The notes: generated by a model from the sequence alone, not told the origin. DNA of 64,000 nucleotides from CALBJU01 sp965247125 (GCA_965247125.1 CBDFGO010000003.1:558001-622000); one strand, 5' to 3'. Positions 34,738 to 44,072 are shown, counted from the stretch's first letter. Numbers and translations are program-made.

Positions 34738-35346
34738 CTAGCGTCTGGAAGCGGCCTCGATTATGTCGAGTACCGCCTGCATGGTCTGTCGGCCCAAATC
34801 GTCGTCGTACCATGCGAATTTCGCCTCGAGAAACGCTGCGCTGTCCAACTCCTTTCCTTCCCCAAGTGCCCACGCCTGGAGTGCTTCGGGCCGCTCGATG
34901 AAGGCGCCAACCTCTTCATAATTCTCATTCAGCACGAGAACGGTTGGGGTGGACGGCCTACCGTCGGGAGTGAGGTGGGCCTCCATAATATGCTTTCCTG
35001 GCTCTGGAAGGACGATTCTCATTTCGAATCCTTCCACTGCGTTTACCAGGTGAGCCAGAAAGGGAATGGTGTTCACTGAATCGCTGCATCCGTCTACGGC
35101 AACCGCCAACAGAAACCAGGTCCCTCCGATATTCTGGGCCTTCTCGAGGAGATCCTCGGGGACCATTCCCTTTTCAAAGTTATCCAGCCAACGCTGCCGG
35201 CGCTGCTCGGCGTCGTCAAGAAAAACTCCGAACGGCCTGCCTGACTCATACAGAGTCTGATGGTCCGAAAGTTCGATTTCCTGTGCCGTGACCGTTACAG
35301 GTTTCAGTACGGCGAGCGCTAACGCAAGGAGTATCAGATTCTTCAT
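34738..35346 (-). CDS. Exported thioredoxin-family protein
   Basis: 202 residues from the ATG at 35346, which opens a signal peptide (MKNLILLALALAVLKPVTVTA). An in-frame GTG/ATG further up is less likely. The middle section GTWFLLAVAVDGCSDSVNTIPFLAHL has a thioredoxin-like beta-alpha-beta with only one cysteine, in GCSDS, where most members have CxxC. PSTPTVLVLNEN is the cis-Pro region. It is periplasmic, perhaps a monothiol sensor or a degenerate member. Neighbours give no clue. Confidence 0.7.
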   Translation of the reverse strand: MKNLILLALALAVLKPVTVTAQEIELSDHQTLYESGRPFGVFLDDAEQRRQRWLDNFEKGMVPEDLLEKAQNIGGTWFLLAVAVDGCSDSVNTIPFLAHLVNAVEGFEMRIVLPEPGKHIMEAHLTPDGRPSTPTVLVLNENYEEVGAFIERPEALQAWALGEGKELDSAAFLEAKFAWYDDDLGRQTMQAVLDIIEAASRR

Positions 35347-35474
35347 GTCGCAAGATACTCGCTCACAATAACTTCTCAATCGATGCCACTGAGTGGGCTC
35401 CGGGATGGTATTACGTCAAGCTTCAGACCGCGCAGGGCAAGCAAACGGGCAAGTCAGTCCTGATCGTCAGATAG
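35343..35474 (+). pseudogene. Orphan C-terminal T9SS sorting-domain remnant
   Basis: Read on the plus strand in the frame that ends TAG at 35472..35474, the sequence gives AHNNFSIDATEWAPGWYY then VKLQTAQGKQTGKSVLIVR. This is the last half of a type A T9SS sorting domain (the final strand pair ending in a V/I-V-R tail). No coding sequence for the body of such a protein precedes it; just upstream is the opposite-strand thioredoxin gene, and the frame lacks a start. It is most likely the stub of a gene lost by deletion or rearrangement. Confidence 0.7.
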
Positions 35475-35490
35475 CTTTGTTCAAGAGCCG

Positions 35491-35808
35491 TTAGTCTCTC
35501 GCAATGAACTCTCGAGCTTCGGCCAGAAGAGTGGCCCACACTGCTTCATCACGATCCTGAATGAGAACCCACTCTCGAAACTTTCTTCCGTTGGGTGCAA
35601 ATTCGTTTCCGGTTCCGGCCTGGATGAGTGATTGAACCTTCTCAGCCGACAGCTTCACGATCAGATCACCGTTTTTTGGGTCTACAGAAGCGAAAAAATT
35701 TCCTTCCTGTCGAAGGCACGGATACCCCATCATGGTGCTCTTTTCAACCTTTGGATCGGCCAGAAGAGACGCAGCAACGTTCCAGAAAAACTCAGTGTAA
35801 TCACTCAT
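35491..35808 (-). CDS. TfoX/Sxy N-terminal-like small protein
   Basis: 105 residues. TMMGYPCLRQEGNFFASVD followed by DLIVKLSAEKVQSLI and FREWVLI recall the N-terminal domain of TfoX/Sxy-type proteins or the related DUF1801-like beta-alpha fold. It has no signal peptide. The assignment is moderate, and function unknown. It precedes no obvious partner. Confidence 0.6.
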   Translation of the reverse strand: MSDYTEFFWNVAASLLADPKVEKSTMMGYPCLRQEGNFFASVDPKNGDLIVKLSAEKVQSLIQAGTGNEFAPNGRKFREWVLIQDRDEAVWATLLAEAREFIARD

Positions 35809-35886
35809 ATTGGCATCCCTTGAAGTCAGTGTCCAGGAGTGAAGGGAATATGCTCGCGAGCGGATTCAGGCGCAATATGTGCGCCG

Positions 35887-36606
35887 TTAGGCCGTGCCTT
35901 TCAGAAAGGCTTGCCGTTCGTCTTCTGGATATCGCTCTATGGCGTATCGAAGCATCGTTCTCGGCATGTTTGGGTAGTGTCTGAAGAGAAATTCGGTTTC
36001 GACTTCCCGATCTCTCTTGCCCATTTCTCTGAGCATCCAGCCAACCGCCTTGTGAATCAGATCTTGCGTGTCACCGAGCAGAATTTCTGAGATCAACAGG
36101 GTGTCGGCAAACTGATCTCGTTTGATGAAATAATACGTGCACACGATCGCGATGCGTCGCTCCCAGAGACTCTCAGATTCGGCGAGACTGACGAGCACGG
36201 ATCGGTCGCGCGTAAACAAATGCCCACCAACGATTTGATATGACGAACTATCAACCAGATCCCAGTTATTGATGTACCTGGTATTTGCTAGATAGGCGTC
36301 GTAAATCAATTGCTGCTCCTCGTCGTCGGCTCTCTGGAATTTATTTACCAGGATGATCAACGCCGTCAGCCGTTCTTCGTGTACTGATGTATGAAGCAAA
36401 GTCAGCACTTCGTCCAGCGGCAGATTGCGCGCTCGCTTCGCTTCGCGCCGCTGGACGGGCACCCGGATCCCGAGAAATTGATCGCCTTCACCGTACTCAC
36501 CCGGTCCTGTTTTGAAAAAGCGCTGGGAATGCTCGGCGATTTGAGGATTTGCTAGCTCGCGGAGTCTGGCCCGCACGTCATCAGCCGTTGAGAAAGTGTC
36601 AGACAT
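35887..36606 (-). CDS. AlkD-like DNA alkylation repair protein
   Basis: 239 residues from the ATG at 36606 (a GTG four codons earlier is possible). The protein is all helical HEAT-like repeats, as in AlkD glycosylases that remove N3- and N7-alkylpurines. Signatures are FLGIRVPVQRREAKRAR, INNWDLVDSSSYQIVG (with the Trp and Asp of the AlkD pocket), LWERRIAIVCTYYFI and HKAVGWMLREMGKRD. It is cytoplasmic. It pairs in function with ada at 18499..19578, although they are far apart. Confidence 0.88.
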   Translation of the reverse strand: MSDTFSTADDVRARLRELANPQIAEHSQRFFKTGPGEYGEGDQFLGIRVPVQRREAKRARNLPLDEVLTLLHTSVHEERLTALIILVNKFQRADDEEQQLIYDAYLANTRYINNWDLVDSSSYQIVGGHLFTRDRSVLVSLAESESLWERRIAIVCTYYFIKRDQFADTLLISEILLGDTQDLIHKAVGWMLREMGKRDREVETEFLFRHYPNMPRTMLRYAIERYPEDERQAFLKGTA

Positions 36607-36672
36607 AAAATTTTGCACGATGACGGGTAGGCGAAGAATCCAGCGAAAAGGATTTGAGATGCCGTGCTGAGC

Positions 36673-37746
36673 TCATGGAACGATTCGTCCTTTCCACTCA
36701 TTACGCCCTAGAGCACGTGTGAGAATGGAATCAAGCGAAATTGCGATCGCCAACACAAACGAGACCGGTGCGAGAATGGTTATTTGCCACGGCAGCTCCG
36801 CGGTGCGATCTGTCACAAACTTCATGGCATGCATCGAAAGCAGGAGCCACCGGAAGAGGATGGGAGCAACGATAAAAATGAACGTGTACACGCTGAGCCT
36901 GAGCAGGGAGATCACAGTGGATGGACCCAGAATCATGGCCGTGTTCTTTCGAAAGCCCCTCCAGGCATCACCAAAACTCGCATACATATAAACGGCGAGG
37001 TCTGATCGAGTGTCATCCAAAAGTGGCGTCAATCCGTTCCGGTGGAGATACCTTCCGATCATGATATCCTCAAGAACCTGATCCTTGACCTCGATATGGG
37101 GCTCCAGATCACGATACACTGTGCGATCGATCATCCAACACTGTCCATTGACCCCAGACATTAGTGCGAACGGGATCTTTTTTCCCAGCCACCACGGCAT
37201 TCCCGCCAGAATCATGGTTCCCACCATGCTGACGATGAGTTGACCTTTGCCCCTTAGGAGTGGCACGCCGGTGAGAATGGTTGAATCCGCTCTCCCGGCG
37301 AATCGTTGGCACATTCGCCTCAGCGCTTCCGGCCCGAGAAACTCCGTATCAGCGTCAAGAAACAGAAAGATTTCGCCGCGGGCGGCAAGCGAGAGTTGAT
37401 AGCAGCCGTTCACCTTGCCGACCCAACCTGCTGGCAAGGGCCCTCCCTCAATTCCTCGTATACGATCGTCCTTGTGTGACGTGATAATCTGCCAGGTGGA
37501 GTCTTCAGACAAATCGTCACAGACGATGAGCTCCGCACGTGGATGGTCCTGTTGTTGAAAAGATGATAAAAGTCTACCAATCGTTGCTTCCTCGTTTCTG
37601 GCTGGCACCAAGACGGAAACAAAAGGCAAAGAATCATTCATTTCCGGGTTGGAGGGCCGAGTTCGCCGGAACATGATCAAATTTGTCAGCGCATTGATGA
37701 TCATAGTGGCGTGCGCAGCGACAGCAATCCATATCAGAACAGTCAT
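36673..37746 (-). CDS. Family 2 glycosyltransferase, membrane-anchored
   Basis: 357 residues. A membrane helix is at about 2-22 and further helices at the C-terminus (about 280-350). The GT-A domain between them has FVSVLVPARNEEATIG, the DxD equivalent in FLFLDADTEF, and the acceptor-site element EDIMIGRYL. This is the architecture of hydroxychlorobactene or carotenoid glycosyltransferases (CrtQ-like). The acceptor is not readable; a carotenoid or glycolipid is likely. It is the first gene in the leftward run with AlkD-like and TfoX-like genes, but spacing does not prove an operon. Confidence 0.85.
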   Translation of the reverse strand: MTVLIWIAVAAHATMIINALTNLIMFRRTRPSNPEMNDSLPFVSVLVPARNEEATIGRLLSSFQQQDHPRAELIVCDDLSEDSTWQIITSHKDDRIRGIEGGPLPAGWVGKVNGCYQLSLAARGEIFLFLDADTEFLGPEALRRMCQRFAGRADSTILTGVPLLRGKGQLIVSMVGTMILAGMPWWLGKKIPFALMSGVNGQCWMIDRTVYRDLEPHIEVKDQVLEDIMIGRYLHRNGLTPLLDDTRSDLAVYMYASFGDAWRGFRKNTAMILGPSTVISLLRLSVYTFIFIVAPILFRWLLLSMHAMKFVTDRTAELPWQITILAPVSFVLAIAISLDSILTRALGRNEWKGRIVP

Positions 37747-37785
37747 ATGAGAGGCTTTGCGCCCTGGCTAGCCATGTCGGCTGAA

Positions 37786-38115
37786 TTAGCGAATCTTTCG
37801 GGCGATGCGGGCGGCTTCGTCGGCGTCCGTTGGCTCCTGAGATTCAAGCTCGAGTCTCGGGGTGGCGGCCTGTAGAGCTGGCGGATCTGTAATATTATCC
37901 CAGTCTGGACTCGTAACAATTGCTTCGAGATTTTTGACACGTTCGATCAGGGTCGCATTCTGTTTCTCCAGACGCGCTGACATTTTCTCGAATTCAGATT
38001 CCAACGACTCGGTGGACACGCCAAGCTTGGTCTGTTTAGCTTTGAATTTCAGCCATTCCGACCATCCGCCCATAATGATGGCAACGATTGGAATTAAGAC
38101 CCAAATATTTTCCAT
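37786..38115 (-). CDS. PspB-like membrane and coiled-coil protein
   Basis: 109 residues: an N-terminal membrane helix (about 4-17), a basic linker, a coiled coil at 35-65 ending in ERVKNLEAIVT, and a disordered tail. ERVKNLEAIVT is close to the ERIxxLERIVT region of phage-shock protein B. In other bacteria PspB signals envelope stress with PspC and PspA, but neither is in the window. The family call is tentative. Confidence 0.55.
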   Translation of the reverse strand: MENIWVLIPIVAIIMGGWSEWLKFKAKQTKLGVSTESLESEFEKMSARLEKQNATLIERVKNLEAIVTSPDWDNITDPPALQAATPRLELESQEPTDADEAARIARKIR

Positions 38116-38193
38116 TTTAGTACTGCTGTCTTCCGAGGGTGAGAGAGTATTTCCTGCCGATGAAACCCGTCTACGGGATTTGGCTCCGAGGGT

Positions 38194-39618
38194 TCAGTTT
38201 TCCCCCATCGCCTTAAGTACTTCACGCGTCAGATCGAGTGGATTGAAGCCCTGACGTCCGAAATCCAGACCGCGCCGAACGATCACCAGATCGTGGGACG
38301 GGACGACAATCATATACTGGCCGCGATTTCCGTTTGTGTAGTATGCATCAGGCGGTACATCTGTCCGGCCCTCGGGTACGAGCCACCACTGCCCGCCGTA
38401 GAAGCCCCCCCTTGCGGAGGTCGATGGAGCCGGATTTCGCACAAAATCAATCCACGCCTCCGACAGAATCCGTTCTCCGTTCCACACGCCGTTGTTCAGG
38501 TACAGCAAACCAAATCTGGCGAGATCGCGTGCGTTCATGTACACCTGGCTACTGAAAATGAAGTTGCCAAATCGATCGACTCCAGGAATGGTATTGCGCA
38601 TTCCAATCTTGTCAAACAGCTCCTTTCGTGGGAATTCAAGGTATTGTCGATCGTCTCCGATGGCGGTTTTCATGGCGAGAAGGCCAAGAAGCGTGTCGTA
38701 GTTCTCGTAATCCCAGTTCGTCCCTGGTTCGCGGATCAGGGCCCTGTTGCGGGCGCCGTTCGCAGAACTGGCGCCCGCCCAGTACGCGAGGCCCGAGCCT
38801 GTGGCATATTCCAGCCCATTGTCAACGGGATACAGTCCACTCGACATGTTTAGAACGTGTCGCAACGTGATTTCATCCCGTGGGTCCGGACTGTCTGAGC
38901 GGACACGAGGTAGCCACTCAATTCCAAGCGGCTCGTCGAGGGCCATTTCACCTCGATCGACCATAATTCCAACGAGGGTCACGAATATGCTTTTAGCTGT
39001 GGACCATGTTCTCGTCTTGGTGAGATAGTCGACGCCATCCGCGTAGCGTTCATGAATGATCTCTCCCTTGTGAACGATCAACAGGCTGAGAGTTCTCTGC
39101 CTGTCGGCCGGCCGATCAAATGCCCAGTTGCTTGCCGCCTGAAGAGCAACCGTATCAGTATTAGTCAGATTCGGCACTTCTGAGATCAAATCGCCGTCCG
39201 GCCAGGGAATCGTGTTCGGATCACCCGCCTGTGGTGGAGTCACCAGAACGGGGTAGTTGTCGGCCTCCCCATCATCTTGCCCCGGTTCCATGATGATGCA
39301 TCCCAATCCCTTCCGGTAGACTGCCTTCATAGCAGGAACTCCCGCCCTGCCCCCAATGGTCACCAGCGTTTTATCCCGTTCAATCCCGAATTCGTCGTTT
39401 TCGTATACACCCGGTCGATTTCGGGTGTAGGCCCACTCCTGCTCACGAACGAGCGTCGGGTCGCGTTCTGATGTGAAGATCCCATTGCACATCATGACCG
39501 CTTTGACGCCTCGCCAGATGGTTGCTTCACTCTGCTGCCAGAAATTGTAGGTCTCCGATTGCTGAGCCCATGCGATTGAGGGGGCAAAAAGAACGAGTAG
39601 AAGGAGGCGCGGGATCAT
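38194..39618 (-). CDS. Exported serine hydrolase, beta-lactamase fold
   Basis: 474 residues from the ATG at 39618, the start of a clean signal peptide (MIPRLLLLVLFAPSIAWA). The SxxK nucleophile is Ser206-x-x-Lys209 in TWSTAKSIF; the Y-x-N element is YEN in NWDYENYDTL. The C-terminal HTG/KTG equivalent is not obvious. The first 150 residues are a domain outside the beta-lactamase core. It is periplasmic, probably an esterase or DD-peptidase-like enzyme. The frame overlaps a divergent histidine phosphatase only if the longer start at 39678 is used. Confidence 0.83.
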   Translation of the reverse strand: MIPRLLLLVLFAPSIAWAQQSETYNFWQQSEATIWRGVKAVMMCNGIFTSERDPTLVREQEWAYTRNRPGVYENDEFGIERDKTLVTIGGRAGVPAMKAVYRKGLGCIIMEPGQDDGEADNYPVLVTPPQAGDPNTIPWPDGDLISEVPNLTNTDTVALQAASNWAFDRPADRQRTLSLLIVHKGEIIHERYADGVDYLTKTRTWSTAKSIFVTLVGIMVDRGEMALDEPLGIEWLPRVRSDSPDPRDEITLRHVLNMSSGLYPVDNGLEYATGSGLAYWAGASSANGARNRALIREPGTNWDYENYDTLLGLLAMKTAIGDDRQYLEFPRKELFDKIGMRNTIPGVDRFGNFIFSSQVYMNARDLARFGLLYLNNGVWNGERILSEAWIDFVRNPAPSTSARGGFYGGQWWLVPEGRTDVPPDAYYTNGNRGQYMIVVPSHDLVIVRRGLDFGRQGFNPLDLTREVLKAMGEN

Positions 39619-39662
39619 AATTTCAGTGTTATGTTCAGGGCCATCCAATAAACGACCCCACG

Positions 39663-40193
39663 ATGAAACTCGCTGCATTTCTACTCGCCCTCCTGACTCT
39701 GTTCACTCCGAAGGCTGAAGGCATTTCAGATGACAAAACCATCTTTCTTGTGCGGCATGCAGAAAAGTGCACCGAGCCCGCCAGGGATCCAGACCTGACG
39801 GAGTTCGGAAAGCAGCGCGCACAGGCTCTCGTCAGGGTGCTGATGGATGTCGAGCTGGATGCGATCTATTCCACGCCGTTCAAGCGGACGCTGAATACTG
39901 CGCGTCCGGTTGCTCAGATGCACGGCGTCAAGATAATCGAGACCCCCGCTGAATCCGGGTTCATGGAGGCGATGGTCAAGCGGATCAAAGCAGGGGAGGC
40001 CCACAACATTCTGATATCGGGTCACAGCAACACGACGCCGGCAGTAGTGAATTTGTTGGGGGGTACGGCGTACGAAAACCTCGACGAGAGCGAGTACGAT
40101 CGCCTGTACATCGTGGTCCTTCAGGAAGACGGTTCGGCCAGCGTATCGATTCTTCGATACGGTGCCCCGTCGGGACCCTCCGAAGCCTGCTAG
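39663..40193 (+). CDS. Exported histidine phosphatase
   Basis: 176 residues with a signal peptide ending near KAEG-IS. The catalytic motif is FLVRHAEKC, where His is phosphorylated, followed by the arginine in FKRTLNTARP and the second His in LISGHSNTTP. Typical of branch 1 of the histidine phosphatase (phosphoglycerate mutase-like) superfamily, periplasmic by its signal. The substrate is unknown. It converges with the downstream hypothetical gene, sharing the four bases CTAG. Confidence 0.85.
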   Translation: MKLAAFLLALLTLFTPKAEGISDDKTIFLVRHAEKCTEPARDPDLTEFGKQRAQALVRVLMDVELDAIYSTPFKRTLNTARPVAQMHGVKIIETPAESGFMEAMVKRIKAGEAHNILISGHSNTTPAVVNLLGGTAYENLDESEYDRLYIVVLQEDGSASVSILRYGAPSGPSEAC

Positions 40194-40531
40194 ATGCCTC
40201 GGAGCTGGTTCAGCTGGGCTACCATCACGGCCAATTCGGTCTTGTATTTATTCTTGATCTTAAAGGAGACAGAAGAGGCGTGATCGCCCGGAATCAGATT
40301 GAGCAACTCCGATTTCTTGGGGGTGAGGATCAATTTACTCTTAATCACCCCATTCTTGATCTGAACAAGCACAATGGCAGAGGGCTCGATTTTGATCACA
40401 TCGACATCCTCGTCAATGAGTCCGAGTATTTTGGAATTGACCCGAATTTCCAGGAAGCCATCTTCCACAGAAATCATTCCTTTGACTTCCCGCAGACCAA
40501 CGTCAGGTAGCGTAAACGGCACTCTACTCAT
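40190..40531 (-). CDS. Hypothetical cytoplasmic protein
   Basis: 113 residues, with no signal peptide. Strands alternate with charged loops (GMISVEDGFLEIRV, AIVLVQIKNGVIKSKLIL) and the end is a helix (KTELAVMVAQLNQLRG). This could be a PH-like or small barrel fold, but I do not recognise it. It is four bases from the desaturase stop and may be its downstream partner. The stop overlaps the convergent phosphatase by four bases. Confidence 0.6.
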   Translation of the reverse strand: MSRVPFTLPDVGLREVKGMISVEDGFLEIRVNSKILGLIDEDVDVIKIEPSAIVLVQIKNGVIKSKLILTPKKSELLNLIPGDHASSVSFKIKNKYKTELAVMVAQLNQLRGI

Positions 40532-40535
40532 GGAT

Positions 40536-41624
40536 TCACGCGGCTTGTGGGCGCCCCAACATTTTCAGCATGCGGTAATGTGAACCGAGTGATTTGAAGA
40601 ATGTCGGGTGGTCGTTGTAGGGGACTCCATGCCGAGCCGCTACTTCTTTCACGATATCGCTGATCACCGGATAGTGGACGCTGCACACTTGTGGAAAGAG
40701 ATGGTGCTCGATCTGAAAGTTCAGACCGGCAACGTACCAGCAGAGAACTTTGTTATTGCGCGCAAAATTGGCCGTTGTCAGCATCTCATGGATAATCCAG
40801 GTGTTTTCCATGTTTCCCAACTCATCCGGCCCCAGGAATTCAGGGCCTTCGACCACATGCGCCAACTGAAATACGACGCCAAGAATGAGTCCTGCAGTCA
40901 TGTGCATCGCCAGAAAACCGATTGCGAACTGCCACAAGGTGATGTCGAGGACCATCAGGGGAATGACGATCATATAGGTGATTACGACCAGCTTGGTCCA
41001 GATGAGCGTAAAGATCTCAAAAGGCGGGTGCTTTTTATTCTTATAAGGACCGATGTCCTTTCTCATGAACTGCTGAAAGTCCTTGGCGAACAACCAGTTG
41101 ATGGTTGCTAGACTATAGGCTGGAAAGGCAAAGAACTGCTGAAAACGATGGAAGGGATATCGGGGTGCCTCGGGAGACAGCCGGACGAGGGGCGAAACCG
41201 TCAAATCTTCGTCTATTCCTGGAATATTGGTATACGTGTGGTGGATGATATTGTGGGTGATCTTCCACATGTATCCATTCGCGCCCAACGCATCGAATGA
41301 AAAGCCCAGCATTCGATTGACCCTGGGGTTCGAGGAATATGCCCCGTGCAGCGCGTCGTGTGAGACGCAGAATCCTGTTCCAGCGGCTCCCACTCCCATA
41401 AGAACAGCCAGACCCAGCATTTGAAGCAGGCTGAACTGCCCGGAAATGATCAAGCCGTAGGAGCCAAACGTAAGTGTGAGGATCAGAACGGTCTTGAGGA
41501 CCATGCTGAAATTCGCGTGTCTGGATTTGCCAGTCTCATTAAAATATTGGTCGACCTCGGCTCTGACTTCCGAAATGAAAGTCATCTTTCCGCGAGGAGC
41601 GAACCTGATTTTCCTGTCCGACAT
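40536..41624 (-). CDS. Membrane fatty acid desaturase
   Basis: 362 residues with about four membrane helices. The three histidine boxes of front-end or acyl-lipid desaturases are present: SHDALHGAY, HNIIHHTYTN and QIEHHLFPQV, where the Gln-x-x-His-His form marks delta-5/6 and linoleoyl-type enzymes. It has no N-terminal cytochrome b5 domain. It is a di-iron enzyme of the inner membrane that needs an electron donor. It probably modifies membrane fatty acids or mono-unsaturated precursors. Confidence 0.92.
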   Translation of the reverse strand: MSDRKIRFAPRGKMTFISEVRAEVDQYFNETGKSRHANFSMVLKTVLILTLTFGSYGLIISGQFSLLQMLGLAVLMGVGAAGTGFCVSHDALHGAYSSNPRVNRMLGFSFDALGANGYMWKITHNIIHHTYTNIPGIDEDLTVSPLVRLSPEAPRYPFHRFQQFFAFPAYSLATINWLFAKDFQQFMRKDIGPYKNKKHPPFEIFTLIWTKLVVITYMIVIPLMVLDITLWQFAIGFLAMHMTAGLILGVVFQLAHVVEGPEFLGPDELGNMENTWIIHEMLTTANFARNNKVLCWYVAGLNFQIEHHLFPQVCSVHYPVISDIVKEVAARHGVPYNDHPTFFKSLGSHYRMLKMLGRPQAA

Positions 41625-41672
41625 ACCGTTAGGAATTGGGTGACGTGAGCGACTAAGATACGCTTTTTTCGA

Positions 41673-42149
41673 TTATTGGTCCGTCTCGCCCGCGCGGATC
41701 ATACCCACTACCTGCCTCAGGAGGGCATTCGGTACCGGAACGGTCAAATTGTACTGACTGACCTTCCATTCTCCTTCAATTTTCACCAACGCGCCTGTTC
41801 CGCGGCATTCACCGAAGCCCTCGTTGTCGAGCCGCTCGTCGAACCAGGCCGTGTTGCCGTCTGGAGAAACGAAGACATTTCGCTCGGTCATCACGTAGGT
41901 CCATCCCGATCCCCGGTCGAAAGCGGGTTTTGCATACCCTCTGAATTCTGAGATGGTCCAGCGTTCGGTTGCATCCGTTCCCAGAAAGATCGCGTCCTCA
42001 GCGTACAGGTCGAAGTACCCATCAAAGTTGGCCTCGGAGGCAAACTTGTGGATGTTATCAAGCACCTCATTGACTGCTTCTTCGTCGGTCTGCGCCATTA
42101 CCGACGCGGAGAAAGACAGAAACAGTGCAATAGCAAGTAATCGTTTCAT
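41673..42149 (-). CDS. Exported NTF2/SnoaL-like protein
   Basis: 158 residues from the ATG at 42149, which opens the signal peptide MKRLLAIALFLSFSASVMA. The mature part is an NTF2-like cone: AVNEVLDNIHKFASEANF, FDLYAEDAIFLGTDATERW, then GEWKVSQYNLTVPVPN. It resembles the DUF4440/SnoaL_3 group and the gene at 1147..1644. Active-site residues are not clear. It is divergent from the broken amidohydrolase, with a 177-base gap that contains an ATCACA-N16-TGTGAT inverted repeat. Confidence 0.65.
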   Translation of the reverse strand: MKRLLAIALFLSFSASVMAQTDEEAVNEVLDNIHKFASEANFDGYFDLYAEDAIFLGTDATERWTISEFRGYAKPAFDRGSGWTYVMTERNVFVSPDGNTAWFDERLDNEGFGECRGTGALVKIEGEWKVSQYNLTVPVPNALLRQVVGMIRAGETDQ

Positions 42150-42326
42150 CGGGAATCCTAAAGGATTAATTGGTTCGGGGAAGTTCGATAATCTAGTCAG
42201 CGGTCCCCACAATTAAAGCACGTGGTATCACATTCTGTAGAACTCAATTGTGATCGCGGTATACTTCGGTCTACCCAGACCCCAATCGACACCACCCGTA
42301 TACCAATCCGTCAGTCGTTCGATATC

Positions 42327-44072
42327 ATGCGTTCTACGATCCTGTTAGCGACACTCGCTCTTGTTTTTTCGTCCTGCAACTTGGATGAGGGCGAAGCAGA
42401 TCTGGTGCTCACGAACGCAAATGTGTACTCACTTTCCTGGGGTGATCCAAATCCAGAAGGTGTGCCCGCTGCAGACAGTCCATTCGCAAATGGAGCACGG
42501 AGCGCAGATGCAGAGGCCATCGCGATTAGAGACGGACTGATTGTAGCCGTCGGAACGGCCGGTGACATCGAGGCATTCGTTGGGCCTGCAACCCACATTA
42601 TCGATGTGAATGGTGCCACCATTGTACCCGGGCTTGTGGAGAGCCACGGTCATTTGCACGAACTGGGCGAAAAGCACGAGCAAATTGACCTGATCGGTGT
42701 AAAAACCGAGGGGGATATTGCTGCACGTCTGGCTGATGCTTCTTCCGAGAGAGGTGCGGGAGAATGGATCGTTGGGAGCGGTTGGGATGAAGGGGAATGG
42801 GCTGATCTTCTGCCCACCAGAGATTTTCTGAACCGGCTATATCCAGATAATCCGGTGGTGTTGAAAGGATTACGCGGTTTTGGCACGTTGGGCAACGACC
42901 TGGCTCTAAGAGCCGCGGGAGTGACGAACGATTTCGAAAATCCGATAGGAGGCGAGTTGGTTCGGGATGAAACGGGTGAGATCACGGGCGTTTTTCTGAA
43001 CAACGCCACCGATATCCTGAACGACGCCATTCCGGAAGGGACGCTCGGACAGAAAAAGCGCGTTGTACTGTATGGATTCGATCAGCTGATGCCTCAGGGG
43101 TTTGTCACCACGCATCACGCGGGCGTCCGTACCGACTATTTGCCCGCGTATCAAGCTCTCGCCGAATCGGGTGAATTGCCCATGCGGGTTGAAGCCATGC
43201 TGTCGGTTGGCGTCATCGGTGCACCCTCCGTTGAAAAGTGGACTGCCATCGGCCCGACCAATGACCCCGGCGCCATGCTGCAGATCAGATCAGTCAAGGC
43301 CTATTACGATGCGTCACTCGGCTCACGTGGCGCAAGAATGTTGACCGACTACAGCGACATGCCGGGCCATCGAGGCGTGAGTGGCTCCGACTATGGATTT
43401 GATGTCGAGCGTGTTAGAGCTTTTATGGCCGCTGGTTTTCAAGCGGGGATCCACGCGATCGGAGACGCCGGAAACTGAGAAGTTCTCAATTTTTACGAAG
43501 CCGTTTATGACGAGTACCCCAGTGCACAGGCGTTAAGAAATCGAATTGAACACGCGCAGGTCATTCATCCCGATGACGTTTCTCGATTTGCCGAATTGAA
43601 TGTCGTCGCCTCAATGGAGCCTGGGCACGCCGTTGAAGACAGTCCATGGGCTGAAGCTCGAATTGGCCCGGATCGCATAAAAGGGGCGTATGCCTGGCGC
43701 ACGCTCCGCCGGAACGGGGCCAAACTCATCTTCAATTCCGATTTCACCGGGACCGACTGGTCCTTTTTCTACGGGATGTACGCTGCGGTCACCCGAAAGA
43801 TGAAGGACGGAACGCCAGAGGGAGGCTGGTATCCAGCCCAGGTCGTAACACCAGAAGAAGCGCTCAGGGCCTACACGGTGTGGCCAGCGTGGGCCTCATC
43901 GAGAGAAGACTTGACAGGAACCATCGAAGTCGGAAAATGGGCAGATCTGACAGTGATGAATATTGATCCGCTGAACCTGGGGCTTACGAGTCCGGACCGC
44001 TTATTGGATGGCTTGATTGAGATGACCATCATTGGTGGGGAGGTCGTTTACGAACTCACGCTAAATCAGTGA
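42327..44072 (+). pseudogene. Amidohydrolase (YtcJ-like) interrupted by an in-frame stop
   Basis: A lipoprotein-type amidohydrolase of 581 residues when read through; the signal ends at LVFSSC-NLD. The metal HxH lies in VESHGHLHELG; IEHAQVIHPDD and FNSDFTGTDWSFF supply the later His and Asp ligands. A TGA at 43476..43478 (codon 384) follows IHAIGDAGN where the family normally has Arg or a similar residue (a single C-to-T change from CGA would do it). Beyond it the same frame continues without any other stop to 44072. The sequence before and after is intact in style, so this is recent decay or an error, not a gene split into two. Confidence 0.88.

Noticed and set aside
39619..39678. Longer N-terminus for the serine hydrolase
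   Set aside because: It would overlap the divergent phosphatase start and lacks a signal peptide, while the ATG at 39618 begins one.
42227..42254. ATCACA-N16-TGTGAT inverted repeat between divergent NTF2-like and amidohydrolase genes
   Set aside because: Six-base arms with a long spacer occur often by chance and the motif is not repeated elsewhere.
43476..43478. TGA in the amidohydrolase as selenocysteine or a recoded sense codon
   Set aside because: No SECIS-like hairpin was evident after it, the position is not a redox site in the family, and several genes (trhO-adjacent exported gene, YceI, S9 peptidase) end in TGA.
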